From the NCBI GenBank assembly GCA_963691705.1, contig OY829537.1:24862078-24926077 (forward strand): a stretch of DNA of 64,000 nucleotides, given 5' to 3'. The notes under the pieces are model-generated. The model worked only from the letters and a program-made list of their open reading frames with translations, searched no databases and was not told where the DNA came from. The DNA comes from Viola odorata (taxonomy: Eukaryota; Streptophyta; Magnoliopsida; Malpighiales; Violaceae). The position numbers and the translations under genes were made by a program. How positions within the stretch are numbered: the stretch's first letter is position 1; the number at the start of each line of letters is the position of its first letter. Positions 1 to 11,801 of the stretch are shown one piece after another.

Positions 1-3
1 GGC

Positions 4-990
4 ATGTTCATAATCCCTTGCCGAATTGGAACAGTTGATATTGGCAAGGCCATGTGCGACCTCGGTGCGGGAATCAATGTTATGCCCTTGATAATCTACC
101 ACAGTCTAGGCCTCGAGCCTCTCGTGCCTACAGATCTCGCCATCCAACTTGCTGACCGCTCTATCATCTACCCCGAGGGGATCATCAAGGATGTCTTGGT
201 CCAAGTGGGGGAATTCTTGTTCCCTGCTGACTTTTATGTGATTGCAATGGAGAACGAAGACTCCACCAAATCCACAAACGTTCTTCTAGGCCGCCCATTT
301 CTGGCCACAGCCCGAGCAAAGATTGATGTTCACGATGCCACCATCTCTCTCGAATTTGATGGAGAGATCATCAAATTCAATATGCTAGAGGCCATGCGAT
401 ACCCATCTGAATTTTCTAGTGTGAATTATGTTGATATTGTTGACCCCCTTGTGGGGGAAATTGATGAAATATATTCTACTGACCCCTTGCAATTTGCCCT
501 TGACAAGAGTCTAACACCAGCTCTTCTAGATGTCGTGGCCTCGACGCTTCCTATCCCATCTGAATTACACTCTGTCGTCGCTGACCTTGAAGAATGTGCT
601 GTTGCTCAGAATGAATCTCCGAATCAGTCTCCCGAATATCCGGGCCATGCTAAGTTATTTCCCTCTATTGATCAGGCTCCAGCCCTAGATCTGAAGCCAC
701 TGCCTACTCACTTGAAATATGCTTATCTAGGCCCCGATAACTCTCTACCTGCCATTATCTCCAACAAGCTCGAAGACCTCGAGGAGTCCAAGCTCATTTC
801 CTTGCTAAGGAACTTCAGGCAAGCCATAGGATGGACCATTGCGGACATCAAGGGCTTGTCTCCAGCATTATGCACTCATCACATCCACCTAGAAGATGCA
901 AGCAAGACCATTCGCCAGCCCCAGAGACGACTTAATCCGCCTATGATGGAAGTGGTGAAGAAAGAGATTCTCAAGTTGTTAGATGCATGA
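4..990 (+). pseudogene. Athila pol: aspartic protease and start of RT
   Basis: The reading frame is open to the left window edge, so the visible ATG need not be the real start. Residues 15-35 carry the protease motif CDLGAGINVMPL, with the Asp of the retropepsin active site as DLG. NVLLGRPFL at about residue 92 is the second conserved protease block. The end (THHIHLEDASKTIRQPQRRL and what follows) is the start of the RT domain. The frame is broken by a TGA at 988-990. The next codons continue the same RT without a gap, so this is a point nonsense change. It is part of one polyprotein with the next two entries. Confidence 0.85.
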
Positions 991-2187
991 GTTATCTACC
1001 CCATCTCAGATAGCCCTTGGGTCAGCCCTATCCAGGTCGTGCCCAAGAAAACAGGCATAACTATCATCGTCGGTCAAGATGGCGAATCCATTCCTACCCG
1101 GATCCAGAATGGGTGGAGAGTGTGTATTGACTACCGCCGGCTAAATTCTGCTACCAGGAAAGATCATTTTCCCCTACCCTTCATCGATTAGATGCTAGAA
1201 CGCCTCGCCGGTAAAACCCATTATTGCTGTCTAGACGGTTACTCTGGATTCCATCAGATCCCAGTTGCTCCTGAAGACCAGGAAAAGACCACCTTTACCT
1301 GCCCTTTCGGGACCTTCGCGTATAGACGCATGCCCTTCGGTCTATGCAACGCCCCTGCCACTTTCCAACGTTGTATGGTCAACATTTTCTCTAAATTAGT
1401 TGAAGATGGAATCGAAGTCTTCATGGACGACTTCACCGTTTATGGAAACTCTTTTGAAGAATGCATGAACAATCTGAAAAGGTGCCTCGAGCGCTGCATT
1501 GAGACGAATCTTGTCCTGAATTTTGAAAAATGCCACTTTATGGTGGATCGAGCCCTGGTGCTTGGTCATGTTATCTCGGCCAAGGGAATTGAGGTTGACA
1601 AAGCCAAGATAGAAGTAATAGAATCCCTGCCCTACCCATCTTGTGTCCACGATGTGAGATCTTTTCTAGGCCATGCCGGTTTCTACCGAAGGTTCATTAA
1701 GGATTTTTCCAAGATTGCCCAACCCATGTGTCACTTGCTCCAGAAGGACGTGTCCTTTGATTTTAGCGAGGCCTGCAGAACCGCTTTTGAACTTCTCAAG
1801 AACAAACTTATCTCGGCCCCGATTATTCGAGCCCCCGACTGGACACTACCTTTCGAGGTCATGTGTGATGCCAGTAATCAGGCCCTAGGCGCCGTCTTAG
1901 GTCAGAAGAAGGATAAGGAGACCCATGTCATCTATTATGCTTCCAAGCTGCTAGACCCGTCCCAGCAGAACTACACTACGACAGAGAAAGAACTTCTGGC
2001 CGTAGTCTACGCCCTAGACAAGTTCAGACAATATCTGCTAGGCACTCATGTCCTCATCTACTCTGACCATTCTGCCCTTCGGTATTTGTTGACCAAAGCC
2101 GATGCCAAACCTCGGCTTATTCGTTGGATCTTGCTCCTGTAAGAATTCAATATAGCTATCAAAGATAAAGCCGGAAAAGAAAACCTT
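991..2187 (+). pseudogene. Athila pol: reverse transcriptase and RNase H
   Basis: Same frame as the protease part. RT motifs are visible: [24 protein letters not shown], the SGFHQIPV block, and the catalytic FMDD box at about 1419-1430. RNase H follows with MCDASNQALGAVL near 1861, TEKELLAVVYAL, YSDHSALRYL and [10 protein letters not shown]. The frame is cut by TAG at 1189-1191 and TAA at 2140-2142. Both fall where related polyproteins usually have Gln (family knowledge), so each fits a single C-to-T change. No large deletion is seen. The product would have been the replication enzyme acting in the cytoplasmic virus-like particle. Confidence 0.85.
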
Positions 2188-3587
2188 GTGGCCGATCACT
2201 TGAGTAGACTTCTAGCCCAGGAAGATAATTCGCGTGAGCCAATCCGAGATACTTTTCTAGACGAGCAACTGTGTCTAGTCCAAGCTGTTTATTCCCCATG
2301 GTTTTCTGATATTGCAAACTTTTGTGCTACAGGCACTTACCCGGCTAATGCCACTCCCTCCGAATGCAATAGAATTAGAAGACAAGCAAAATACTACATA
2401 TGGGACAACCCCTACCTATGGAAGCACTGTTCGGATCAGATCATTCGTAGATGTGTAACCATGGATGAGGTGCTCTCGATCCTTAAATTCTGCCACTTAG
2501 AAGGAGGCCATTTCGCGGCCAAGAAAACTGCCCTGAAAGTTCTGGAAGCTGGGCTGTACTGGCCCACCATTTTCAAGGATAGTTACATATTTTGCCCTTC
2601 ATGCCCCCGATGTCAGGCCACTGGAAATATCGGGGCCAGGAATCAGATGCCCTTGACAAACATTATTGCTTGCGAGATCTTTGATATCTTGGGTATAGAC
2701 TTCATGGGCCCTTTTCCCAATTCCTTTGGCAACATCTACATCCTTCTGGCCGTCGATTATGTCTCTAAGTGGGTCGAGGCCAAGGCTACTCGAATGGACG
2801 ATTCCAAGGTGGTTGTGAACTTCCTCCGCACCAATATCTTCAATCGGTTTGGTACACCTAGAGCACTGATAAGCGATAGGGGTGCCCACTTTTGCAACCG
2901 TGTTGTGTCCTCTCTTTTGACAAAGTATGGAGTCCACCATAGAACTTCCACTGCTTATCATCCTCAGACTAACGGTCAAGCCGAGGTCTCGAACCGTGAG
3001 ATCAAGTCCATTCTTGAGAAGACCGTTAACCAGTCCAGAAAGGATTGGAGTTTGAAATTGGGTGATGCTCTCTGGGCTTATCGTACAACTTTCAAGACCC
3101 CGATAAGGATGACCCCTTACAGACTTGTTTATGGGAAGCCGTGCCATCTCCCAGTGGAGATAGAGCACAAGGATTTTTGGGCTATCAGAAAGGTGAACAC
3201 AGATCTAGGCCTCGCTGACCAACATAGGCGCTTGTAAATTCAAGAGCTAGAAGAGTTAAGGGACGACGCTTATGAGAATGCCCTACTCTATAAAGGCAAG
3301 ACAAAAGCTTATCATGACCGACATCTTCGTCCCAAAACGTTCTTAGTCGGACAGCAGGTCTTGTTGTACAACTCACGACTGCGACTCTTTCCGGGAAGCT
3401 GAAATCCAAATGCTCAGGACCTTTCGTGGTCACGACAATCTACACCCATGGGGCAGTTGAAATCCAGAACCCCGTCACAGGAATCATCTTCAAAGTCAGC
3501 GGACAGAGACTGAAGCCCTTCTACGAAGATTTCCAGCCCTCGGTTGTTGAGGACGCTATGGTGGAGGACCCACCTGTCCAGACCTAG
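2188..3587 (+). pseudogene. Athila pol: integrase
   Basis: The zinc-binding HHCC module is seen in [11 protein letters not shown] and CPSCPRC. The catalytic core shows all three acidic residues in context: [16 protein letters not shown] and [11 protein letters not shown]. Then come [10 protein letters not shown] and [11 protein letters not shown], typical of Athila integrase C-termini. A TAA at 3235-3237 breaks the frame before [11 protein letters not shown], and a one-base frameshift near 3390-3405 separates the final ~60 residues, which end at a TAG at 3585-3587. The catalytic triad is intact, so loss of function comes from the stops and frameshift. Confidence 0.85.
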
Positions 3588-4149
3588 AGTATCAAAGCAC
3601 GTCGAGGTCCCGACGAGTAACTGGACCACGTTAGAGGCATTTGATATGCCATCCGTATCCTTTCTCTCTCCCTTATCTTCTCTGCAACCTTTCGGATTCT
3701 CTGATTTTTGTTGATTTTATTTCCATGATTTATTCCTTGTATATATCCCTTACCTTTCCCTTTCCCTATGATTTTATTCCTTGTAATTAACATTAACTCA
3801 CCTTTATTCTCTCTTTTTGTCCGTATCTTAAATGTACCAACTGCCATTTTGAAATTTAAAAGTTGCTATCCTTTTTGGGCAGTTGGGATACGCGTGGGTC
3901 ATCGTGCTCCACGCCCAGGGTGCCACGTAGCCTGTCAAGCCGCAGAAAACGCAGACCTCATCAATGAAAATTTGCGCCATTTATTGCCAGCTGTGATTTC
4001 CATTCTCTCTCCCACGCTCCCACAAAATTTTCACTCATATCACTTTCAACCCTATCACTTTCACCTCTCTCCCTCACCAAACACGCAACCCTATCCTCTC
4101 TTCACTCCAATCTCCATTACTGCCATCTCTCTCACTCCACTCACCATCA
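3588..4149 (+). other. Athila spacer between pol and extra ORF
   Basis: No coding frame was recognised. The stretch is pyrimidine-rich, with a short near-repeat (TGATTTATTCCTTGTA and TGATTTTATTCCTTGTAA near 3726 and 3768). In Athila elements such a spacer precedes the downstream extra ORF. No convincing promoter or splice site was identified. Confidence 0.5.
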
Positions 4150-6105
4150 TTGGCACCTAAGACTAAAAAACCAGCCCGCAAGAATGCTGCCGGACCTAAA
4201 CCGGTGGACACTTCGAGCCCCGTTCCTTCCAGATCTAGATCCCAGTCAGCTACACCAAACTCAGCTTCATACAAAACAGTCACACCACTGTCTGTCAAGC
4301 CACGACCCCTTCCCTCTCCCACGGCGGTCTCACCCACAACCGTGGAGAAGATCAGAGAGTTTACCCCGGTGGAGGACGATATAGAAGTCACAGGCTCCGT
4401 TCCTCCGACCATGACAACCACTAGAGGCGGCCGTATGGTGAAGCTCCCTACTGGATCGTCCACGGCCAAGCCCAAGCCCAAAAAGCCCTCAACATCATCC
4501 AAGCAGTCGCCCCTAGACGCTGCCGTTGATCGTTTCATATCTCCCCAGCCTGCCTTAACGGTGGAGGAGGTCCTCCAGGACATCTTGGTCTCAGACGAAG
4601 AAGCCGAGGTCATGGAGGACCAAGCAGAAACGGGTATTGGCCAGGAGGACGAGGTTATGGAGGAGGGAACGGGGGAAAGTGGAGAAGTTGAGGGAGACGA
4701 AGAGGAGGAAGATCTCGAGGCCCAGAAAGCAGCCGCAGCAAGATCAGCGGAGAAGAAGGGGAAGTCCAAAGCTGAAGCCAAGCCAGCTGCAGTCAATACA
4801 CCGGTGAGTCTCAAGAGGAAGCTTTCAGCCACCACTGCCGGCAAGCCCTCGAGCTCCAAGAAGTTTCGGGCCCCCGAAACAGATGAGGATGTCGAGGTCG
4901 AGACCCCAGCGCCTTCATCTATCCCTAGATCCGGCTCACACCAGGTGACTTCTGACCTTTCTTCACCCCATGAATGGATTGTCTTTAATGATAAACCTTC
5001 TCTTAACAAGTTAACTTTGCTGAATTCCAAGGGCGTTAGCTCATGTGCGTGCCTGGATTTTAAATTTCTTGCTAAGATGGGCATTGAGTCCAGGATCAGA
5101 GATTATGTGACCAACATTGGTTGGGAATCTCTGTTCTATTTGGAGCACCCGACCTATATCGAGCTTTCCCTTGAATTTTTTACTACTTTTTGGGTAGATG
5201 GCACTTTTAGGCCCAAGGGTAAGGTCGGTCCAAATTCCTCTACCCCTGGTTTGATCAACTTTAGACTAGCCACAAAATGGGAGCATCTGACACTGGGTGA
5301 ATTTAATTGCTGGTTGGGATTTGTCACTAAGGATGAACTAAACACCTCTCTATATAAGAATGCCCTTACTGTTATCCCGTCTGTTTTTGATGCCACTGCT
5401 GCTTTCCGGGAGCTAACAAATAAGCCTAATGTTCAATATGACGCTAAGGGTAGTAAAGCCCATGAAATTGTTGACCCTGCATTGCGTATCCTGTACCGGT
5501 ATCTAGCCCTCACCTTTTCAGCAAGATTTGGTTCCTCGGGATAGATATCTGTGCAAGAGCTTTTCTTTTTATGGTGCATGAAACACAAACGAAGGGTCAA
5601 TCTAGGTTTTTGGGTAGCTTCGGGTGTCTTGCATGTATTAAATGGTGGCCGTGGGCATATTTTTGGATCCATTATCTCCCTGTTTGCTGTAAAAATGCGT
5701 AACATTGACCTGGCTGCTAGTAACCTTTCCGAGCCCCTGGCATTCAAGGATTTGGATATCCGAACCTTGGATGTTATGGGCCATTTATGTCTCTCACGTG
5801 GTGTGTTGAGCTTTTATCCAGGTTGTGCCCCAGCAGCGGAGAAGGTTTTCGGGACCAAGAATGGCGGTATCTTTGACTATCCAGATCTTTCGGACCCCCG
5901 CTCCAATGCCATCCCTCCAGCCCCCGAAAAACAAGTGCCTCAAACAGAAGCAGCTCGACAAGGCCGGAATACTGCATCAGGAAGCCAGCCCCCAACCCCT
6001 CTTATCGTCTATGACCCAACCCAGGCGAGGCTTCTCCAGCTCATCTTGAGGGAACTTCAGGCTTTGACGGCTGAAGTTGCCCGCAGAAATTTGCCACCCC
6101 AGTAA
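4150..6105 (+). pseudogene. Athila extra ORF in the env-like position (plant transposon protein superfamily)
   Basis: One frame runs the whole length with a single in-frame TAG at 5542-5544, joining parts of 464 and 184 residues. Residues 1-260 are low complexity: basic at the start (KKPARKNAAGPKP), then Pro/Ser-rich, then very acidic. From about residue 270 a globular domain begins (FLAKMGIESRIRDYVTNIGW, FFTTFWVDGTF, LGEFNCWLGF). It resembles the 'ATHILA ORF-1 / putative plant transposon protein' families and the SIRE-associated ORF at 60599-61914. Function is unknown; the position matches env-like ORFs. The codon at 4150 is TTG, not ATG, so the true start is lost or further left. The stop could come from a Gln codon. 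Confidence 0.75.
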
Positions 6106-7787
6106 CCCACCCCCGAACGATTTCATCTCTCTAGCCCCCGAAAGAGGCACTAAACAATTTTACTATTTTTACTTTGTACTGTACTTATATTTCTTGAACT
6201 CCTTTTTATACTCTCCCCGCATTGAGGACAATGCGCTGCCTAAGTGTGGGGAGGGAGTTATTTATGCGTTTTGCCTGTATGATTGCATGTTTATTTTTAC
6301 GTGTGCTGCATGATTGCATGATCTTCAGATTTTATTTTTAGCCACGCTAGGAATTTTTTTTCCCGATATCAATTTTCAAACCCTCTTTTTTGGCATGTGT
6401 TTTTCAACTTTTGATGCATAGAAGAAGCATGACATCCATAGCGCCTATGCCTGAACATGCATTTTTAGACCTGCTAGCCCTTATATCTATATCTAGGCCA
6501 TGACACCAGTAGTCATAATTTGATCCCGTGAGCATATTTGAACTTCATGCCTTTTATTTTTGAGAAAAATGCTTAGCTAAGCACAGTCTAAGTTTGCATG
6601 ATATCCCTGGGTATAGTCACTGTTAGGACATGGGAAAGCTTAGAAATGACAGAAAACTTCGCATCAATGTCTCTTCCCTTCTTTTCTCCCATCTCTCTCT
6701 CTTTTCTTTTCGAGCCCCCGACATTCCCCTTCTTTTCATACTCTATCCTAACCATTCGCCTTTTCTTGATCTTTTTCCTTGGCAGGTGAGGTAGCAATTG
6801 TTGAGGGTAACGTCGAGGGCTAGACACCTAAACTGTGCAGACAAGTTCAAGTGTGGGGAAGCAGACGAAAGCAAAAGTCTTCAGAGCAAAAAGCAGGAGT
6901 CTAGGGCAAGATAAGCGAAAGCTCGAGAGAGTTTCGAGCCCTAGACCATTCATACAATTCGAGCCCCTGAAACATTCAAGTGTGGGGAAGCGAAAAAGAA
7001 GTCACCATCGATGCTGGAACCAAATCAAGGGCCATCTCCTCTACTCTAAAAAAAAAAATTAAAAAAAAATAAAATTTAATAATAATAATAATAATAATTT
7101 TATCTCAAAATAAGAGGAGAAAGGCATCGAGCGTCCAAGAAAAAGCATCCGCATCCGAAGCTTCAATATGAAGACTTTCCTGACCCCGAAAGAAGACCCC
7201 TGTCTAGCCCCTGAATCACATCGTGCCCTCGATGAAAGCTGCCTCGCCACTTCACTTTTTCCCAGTCAAGGGATCCAACCAGGTTTTGCCTAGTTCTTTC
7301 TTTTCTTCCCTTCTTTTCTCCCCTCATTTCTCTTCTGTTCATCTCCTACTCCTCTCTTCCACCTTTCTAGCTCTTTCAATCCTGTTTCTTTCTTCTTGCT
7401 GATGCGATGTTTTCCCGATTGTTGATTGCCCATGCATGTGCTCTACAGTACTCGGATTGACGTGCAAACCATGCCTGTGTTGTGTTATTTGCATTCATGA
7501 GTGCTAGCCTAAACACATATTTTATTCTGAGTATGAGTGTAAATACACATCTTTGTGAGGACTGCTGGTGACTAGGCTAGATAAGGAAAAGTCTGGTTGA
7601 TAGGGTCGTTATTCTATCAGCCTGATGCGGGTGCTTTCTAGGTCTGGATGTGTTCTGGTTGGGTGTAGTTTGTAGGATGGTGTGCCAATCCTAGGTGTTG
7701 AAAGTTGATTATGTATGTTTAGGAATGAGGTGACTTTCCAATTTTGTTTATGCTCGAGGGCGAGCATAGGGGCAGTGTGGGGATGTT
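6106..7787 (+). other. Athila 3' untranslated region with repeated G-rich motif
   Basis: No credible gene is seen. The motif GTGTGGGGA occurs near 6243, 6851, 6979 and 7775; the last copy sits just left of the LTR and probably acts as or overlaps the polypurine tract. There is an A-rich stretch with a TAA-type microsatellite (about 7049-7100) and several AGCCCCYGA words. Long 3' regions with such G-rich blocks are typical of Athila elements. Confidence 0.6.
7768..7787 (+). promoter_or_regulatory. Probable polypurine tract of Athila
   Basis: The purine-rich run GGGGCAGTGTGGGGATG lies directly before the TGATAGC that starts the LTR. It would prime plus-strand DNA synthesis. The tract contains T residues, so the exact primer is uncertain. 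Confidence 0.5.
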
Positions 7788-9389
7788 TGATAGCACGTCG
7801 CATGATCCTGATTTTACCTTCTTTTCTAGCCCTTTCGGGGGCCCGAAGTTGCCATTTGACCCTCATTTCACTCTTATTTGCAGATTAGCATCAAAGGAGG
7901 GAAAAGGCCGAAAAGAAGCGATTTTGGAGCATTTCTGAGGACTTCCATTTTCCAGGTCTAGAAGAAAGAATGTTGTCAAGGCCTCGACGCGAACCAGACC
8001 AGTGCGCTGTCTCAAGGCCTCGACAGTTCTGAGCCTTCTTCCAACGAAAGCATCTTCTGAGATCCGCACGAAATCCCAGGCGTTTCCAGAAGGCATCAGA
8101 CGTGTCAGGGATCCCAGAATATTCCTTTTGCAAGGACATGTGCTGTCGCGCCCTCATTGATCCTTCCTCTCCCCTTAGCTGCTTTTTGTCTCCTAGCTAG
8201 GCTTAGGCTATATAAGCATAGTTTTAGGGTTTTTGTGAGGACGGCTGTTCCAAGGATAATTTCTTACATTAGTTTCAGTGTTTATTTTCTGGGGATCATC
8301 TCCTCTTCCCGATCAAGAGCAGCCATTGTCAAACAACTTTCCTCTTCGATTATTAATTAATCTATCCGTTTACTCTACTCCCTTTTTACTTTCTTTGTTT
8401 TATCATTGTATGATTATATATACCTACTGTTTATATTATAGTATGAGTAGCTAAATACCCCTTTCTTGGTGAAGGGTGTTCCACGGGTTGTAGGGTTCGG
8501 CTAACAGCTCTAATGCATGCTTAACATATTCTTTTGTGGCACATAACTGTTTACCGATTTAACTACATGCTTGTCTAGAAATGTTAAGAGCTTGATCATC
8601 TTTTAGTATTTCTGCATGAGTAACGTCATATCCCAGGGTTATAACTGACGCGAAGCCCTGGAGTTAGAGCAGGCAGCGCGAGAGGCCACACCTAGGGGTA
8701 AACAGATATCTAGGGTATGCGATACGAGTCTGACAAGCTGAGCTATCGCGCCCTAGATCTGTCTTACCTCTCCTTCATGGGCGTTCTGAATTTAGCCTCC
8801 CTACTTCGAGCCCGTGACAGGCCGGACGGTCAAGGCTACCTTTTGATGACAAGGAAGGTAGCTGGGAGGATGGCTGAACGTCAAGGTCACCTCATATGTG
8901 GAAACGGGGGGTGACTTTTATCTACGAAGGTAAGCAGGGGATGCGGTGTGGAAACGCGGTCCCTATAGCAGATCTGCACATGAGTCTGGAAAACTTCTGC
9001 ACCAATGACTAGCCGACCTAGGAAACAACCTAAGGGAGCACCTTTCGCTAAGATCTCGTCTCATTTGATTAATATCCTTTTCGTTACTTTTCCCGCATTC
9101 GATCTGTTTACATCTCTTGCTCTGGATTACAATTTACATTTCTTACCCTGGATTACGATTTACTTTCGTGCCCTAGATAAGTACTTTCCAATTTTGTTTT
9201 GTTAGCTCCCTTACTCTGCGTTGATTAATTTATTAATCAACATAAAACCCCCCCTTTTTTACTGTTATTTTGGGTTTGATCTGTTGCATATTGCCTTGTC
9301 ATACATCTTCACTAGCAAATTAGTCCTTCAATCTCTGTGGTTCGACCCTGACCTGCTCTATACACATTACTTTGTGCATTTAGGCATCA
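7788..9389 (+). repeat. Athila 3' LTR
   Basis: Starts TGATAGCACG after the polypurine tract and ends near GGCATCA just before Tat RT coding sequence. Length is about 1.6 kb, usual for Athila. It has a TATA box at 8208 and, near the right end, GTGGTTCGACCCTGACCTGC, a U5 sequence commonly seen in Athila LTRs. The partner LTR is outside the window, so both ends are estimates. Confidence 0.65.
8208..8217 (+). promoter_or_regulatory. TATA box of the Athila LTR
   Basis: CTATATAAGC lies about 420 bp inside the LTR, followed by the AGTTTTAGGGTTTTTGTGAG leader expected near the start of R. It is the only good TATA match in the LTR. Confidence 0.6.
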
Positions 9390-9401
9390 GGATAAATTTA
9401 A

Positions 9402-10528
9402 GTATATTTGACTGACGATCACCCTACTTGGTTAGCCAACCCAGTTCTCGTTCCTAAGCCCAACGGAGACTGGCGCATGTGTATCGACTTTACCGATTTA
9501 AACGATGCTTGCCCTAAGGATTGCTACCCGCTTCCCCGTATTGACCAACTAGTCGATCAGACTGCCGGGTACGCATATTTAAGCTCACTTGACGCTAACT
9601 CCGGATACCACCAAATTCCTATGGTGGTTGAAGATGAAGAAAAGACTGCCTTCATCACTCCTAAGGCCACTTACTGTTACACGGTGATGCCGTTCGGGCT
9701 AAAGAACGCAGGGGCGACGTTCCAACGTATGGCAAACAGAATATTCGAAGAGCAGATAGGAAGGAATGTGGAAGCATACGTTGACGATATATTGGTAAAG
9801 AGCGCGAACTTTCAGGATCACTTGCAGGATCTAAAGGAAGTCTTTGATGTGATGAAAAGACACCACATGAAACTGAACCCCCGAAAATGCATGTTTGCGT
9901 TTCAGATGGGGAAATTCCTGGGCTACGTAGTCAACCGAAAAGGAATCCAGCCTAACCCCTCAAAGATTAAAGCCATACAAGACATGATATCTCCAAGAAC
10001 TGTTAAGGAGGTACAAAGGCTAACAGGGGGCGTTATCGCCCTAGGGCGATTCATTTCCAAACAAGGCGAGAAGTGTCTCCCTTTTTTCAAAGTCATTCGC
10101 AAGAAAGCACCATTCGGATGGACGCCGGAATGTGAAGAGGCATTCATTAGCTTAAAAGATTACCTATCATCTGACCTACTGCTGACCAGGCCGGAACCGG
10201 GTGATAATTTATATCTATACCTTGGCGCTGCCAATGAAGTGGTTAGTGCCGTCCTCGTTCGCAACGATAGCCACACGCACCGCCCTGTATATTTTGTAAG
10301 TCACGTTCTGAAAGATGCAGAGCTGTGATATGCCCGAATTGAGAAAATAGCGTTCGCACTAATACAAACCACTCGAAAAATGGACAGACATTTCCAGTCC
10401 TACTCCGTTATCGTGCTTACAGACCAACCTCTGAAGAGGATATTTCGAAAGCCTGAGTCTTCAGGAAGAATGTTAATCGGGCGCTCGAACTCGAACAGTA
10501 CGGGCTGAGGTACCAGTCTCGACCGTCC
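9402..10528 (+). pseudogene. Tat1 reverse transcriptase and gypsy RNase H
   Basis: Starts abruptly at the Athila boundary inside RT: PTWLANPVLVPKPNGDWRMC, then CIDFTDLNDACPKDCYPLPR, GYHQIPMVV and the catalytic YVDD at 9777-9788. RNase H begins at about 10220 with YLYLGAANEVVSAVLV. A TGA at 10326-10328 and a frameshift near 10480 break the frame before the tether leading to the second RNase H. RT fingers upstream of PTWLANP are missing. Confidence 0.85.
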
Positions 10529-11182
10529 GTGAAGGCTCAAATCCTGGCAGATTTTATAGCAGAATGCACCTTTACGGAAGACCCGTTAACAGATTTACCC
10601 GAAGAGGAATGGGGCGACGTGGATCTCCCGTTTCCAGAAACTTATACGGACCTCTGGATCATTCATGTAGATGGAGCTAAAAATCAAGAACTGGCTGGAG
10701 CAGGAATCTTCATAAATGGGCCGCACGATATGCGAATACAATACGCCATCCGAATCCTGCAGCCATTATCCAATAATGCGGCAGAATACGAGGCGTTACT
10801 AGCCGGACTCAGGATAGGGAGAAGCCTTTCTTCCAAAGGTAGGCACGATACCGGAAGAACAGGAGACCTGCGTCTAAAAATTTGTGGTGACTCCAAACTA
10901 GTAATCGACCAAGTCTTGGGGCGCTCTCAGGCTCGGGAGCCCATCATGGTCCAGTACCTCGCCAAGGTAATACGAGAGCTATTGGAAATAAAGAAAGAAG
11001 GCATGCAAGTCAGCTTTGAGCACATTCCCCGAGAGGACAACGCTGAAGCCGACAATCTCGCCAAGCTGGCAGCAAACCCGGAAGCGTCCATACCCGAAGG
11101 GGTGTATTACCGTGAGTTATCTGTACCTTCTTTCATGGAAGAGCAAGCGTCTCTGTGTGTGGAAGAATTAGAGAATGACTGA
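10529..11182 (+). pseudogene. Tat1 archaeal-type RNase H domain
   Basis: An open 217-residue stretch. IHVDGAKNQELAGAGIF, NNAAEYEALLAGLRIG, ICGDSKLVIDQV and REDNAEADNLAKLA are the conserved blocks of the second, archaeal-type RNase H that marks the Tat lineage. The Asp of VDG, Glu of AAEYEA, Asp of GDSKL and Asp near the end are all present, so this domain kept its catalytic residues. The frame ends at TGA 11180-11182 and continues into integrase. Confidence 0.85.
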
Positions 11183-11801
11183 CGGGTTCCCGTAATCAAA
11201 TACTTGAAATACGAAGAGCTACCTGTGGATATCGCTGAAAAGAAAAGGGTGCTGAAATAGGCAGCTCGCTGTACGTACTATGACGGGGACTTGGTTCGGA
11301 GATATTTTTCTCACCTAGCCGCCAAATGTATAACGGAGCAAGAAGGTCTTCACACCCTACGCGAAATTCACGAAAGGGTGTCCGGTATGCACGTGTCGGG
11401 AGGCACCCTGGTTGCACAAGTTTTCAGATCTGGATTCTACTGGCCCACCATCCGGAGAGATTGCCATAACTATGTGCAAACTTGCCCCAAATGTTAGGAG
11501 TTCTCTAAAATTCCTCGACGTCCCGCCACTGAAATATCTAAGATTATCGCTCCTTGCACTTTTGCTAAATGGGGGATCGATATCCTGGGCCCGTTTCCAA
11601 AGGCAAGGTCTCAACTGAAATTTGTAATAGTGGCAGTGGACTACTTTACGAAGTGGGCTGAAGCTGAAGCGGTCGTCAACATCACGGCGGAAAAAACTTG
11701 GCGTTTCTTTAAACACCAAGTCATCATGAGGTTTGGCGTACCCCGTATCCTAGTCAGCGATAACGGAACACAGTTCACCAGCCAATTCTTCAAAGATCAG
11801 T
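11183..11801 (+). pseudogene. Tat1 integrase, left half (interrupted by CRM)
   Basis: The HHCC module is visible in REIHERVSGMHVSGG and CHNYVQTCPKC. Core motifs GIDILGPFP and ILVSDNGTQFTSQF supply the first two Asp residues. Single-codon stops occur at about 11257 and 11495. The coding sequence runs to 11801, where the CRM LTR starts in the middle of a codon. The remaining half, with the catalytic Glu, is at 20105-20721. Confidence 0.85.
11797..11801. repeat. Target-site duplication, left (TCAGT)
   Basis: Five bases of Tat integrase next to the CRM LTR. The right copy is CCAGT, one mismatch. Confidence 0.75.

Larger units (their letters stand above)
1..9389 (+). mobile_element. Athila-lineage Ty3/gypsy LTR retrotransposon, 3' part
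   Basis: From left to right it holds the end of a protease, then RT, RNase H and integrase, an extra ORF, a 3' untranslated region with G-rich motifs, and a long 3' LTR. The protease motif CDLGAGINVMPL, the RT motif FMDD and an extra ORF between pol and the 3' LTR are typical of Athila elements. The gag gene and 5' LTR lie left of the window. Several stops and one frameshift in pol show it is dead. The right edge abuts Tat-type RT sequence without a gap, so Athila probably inserted into the Tat element. The target duplication cannot be tested because the left end is missing. Confidence 0.85.

Noticed and set aside
2599..3168. 189-codon minus-strand frame opposite Athila integrase
   Set aside because: Shadow of a clear integrase on the plus strand.
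4074..5084. 336-codon minus-strand frame opposite the Athila extra ORF
   Set aside because: Ser/Thr-rich shadow of the low-complexity sense ORF; no family features.
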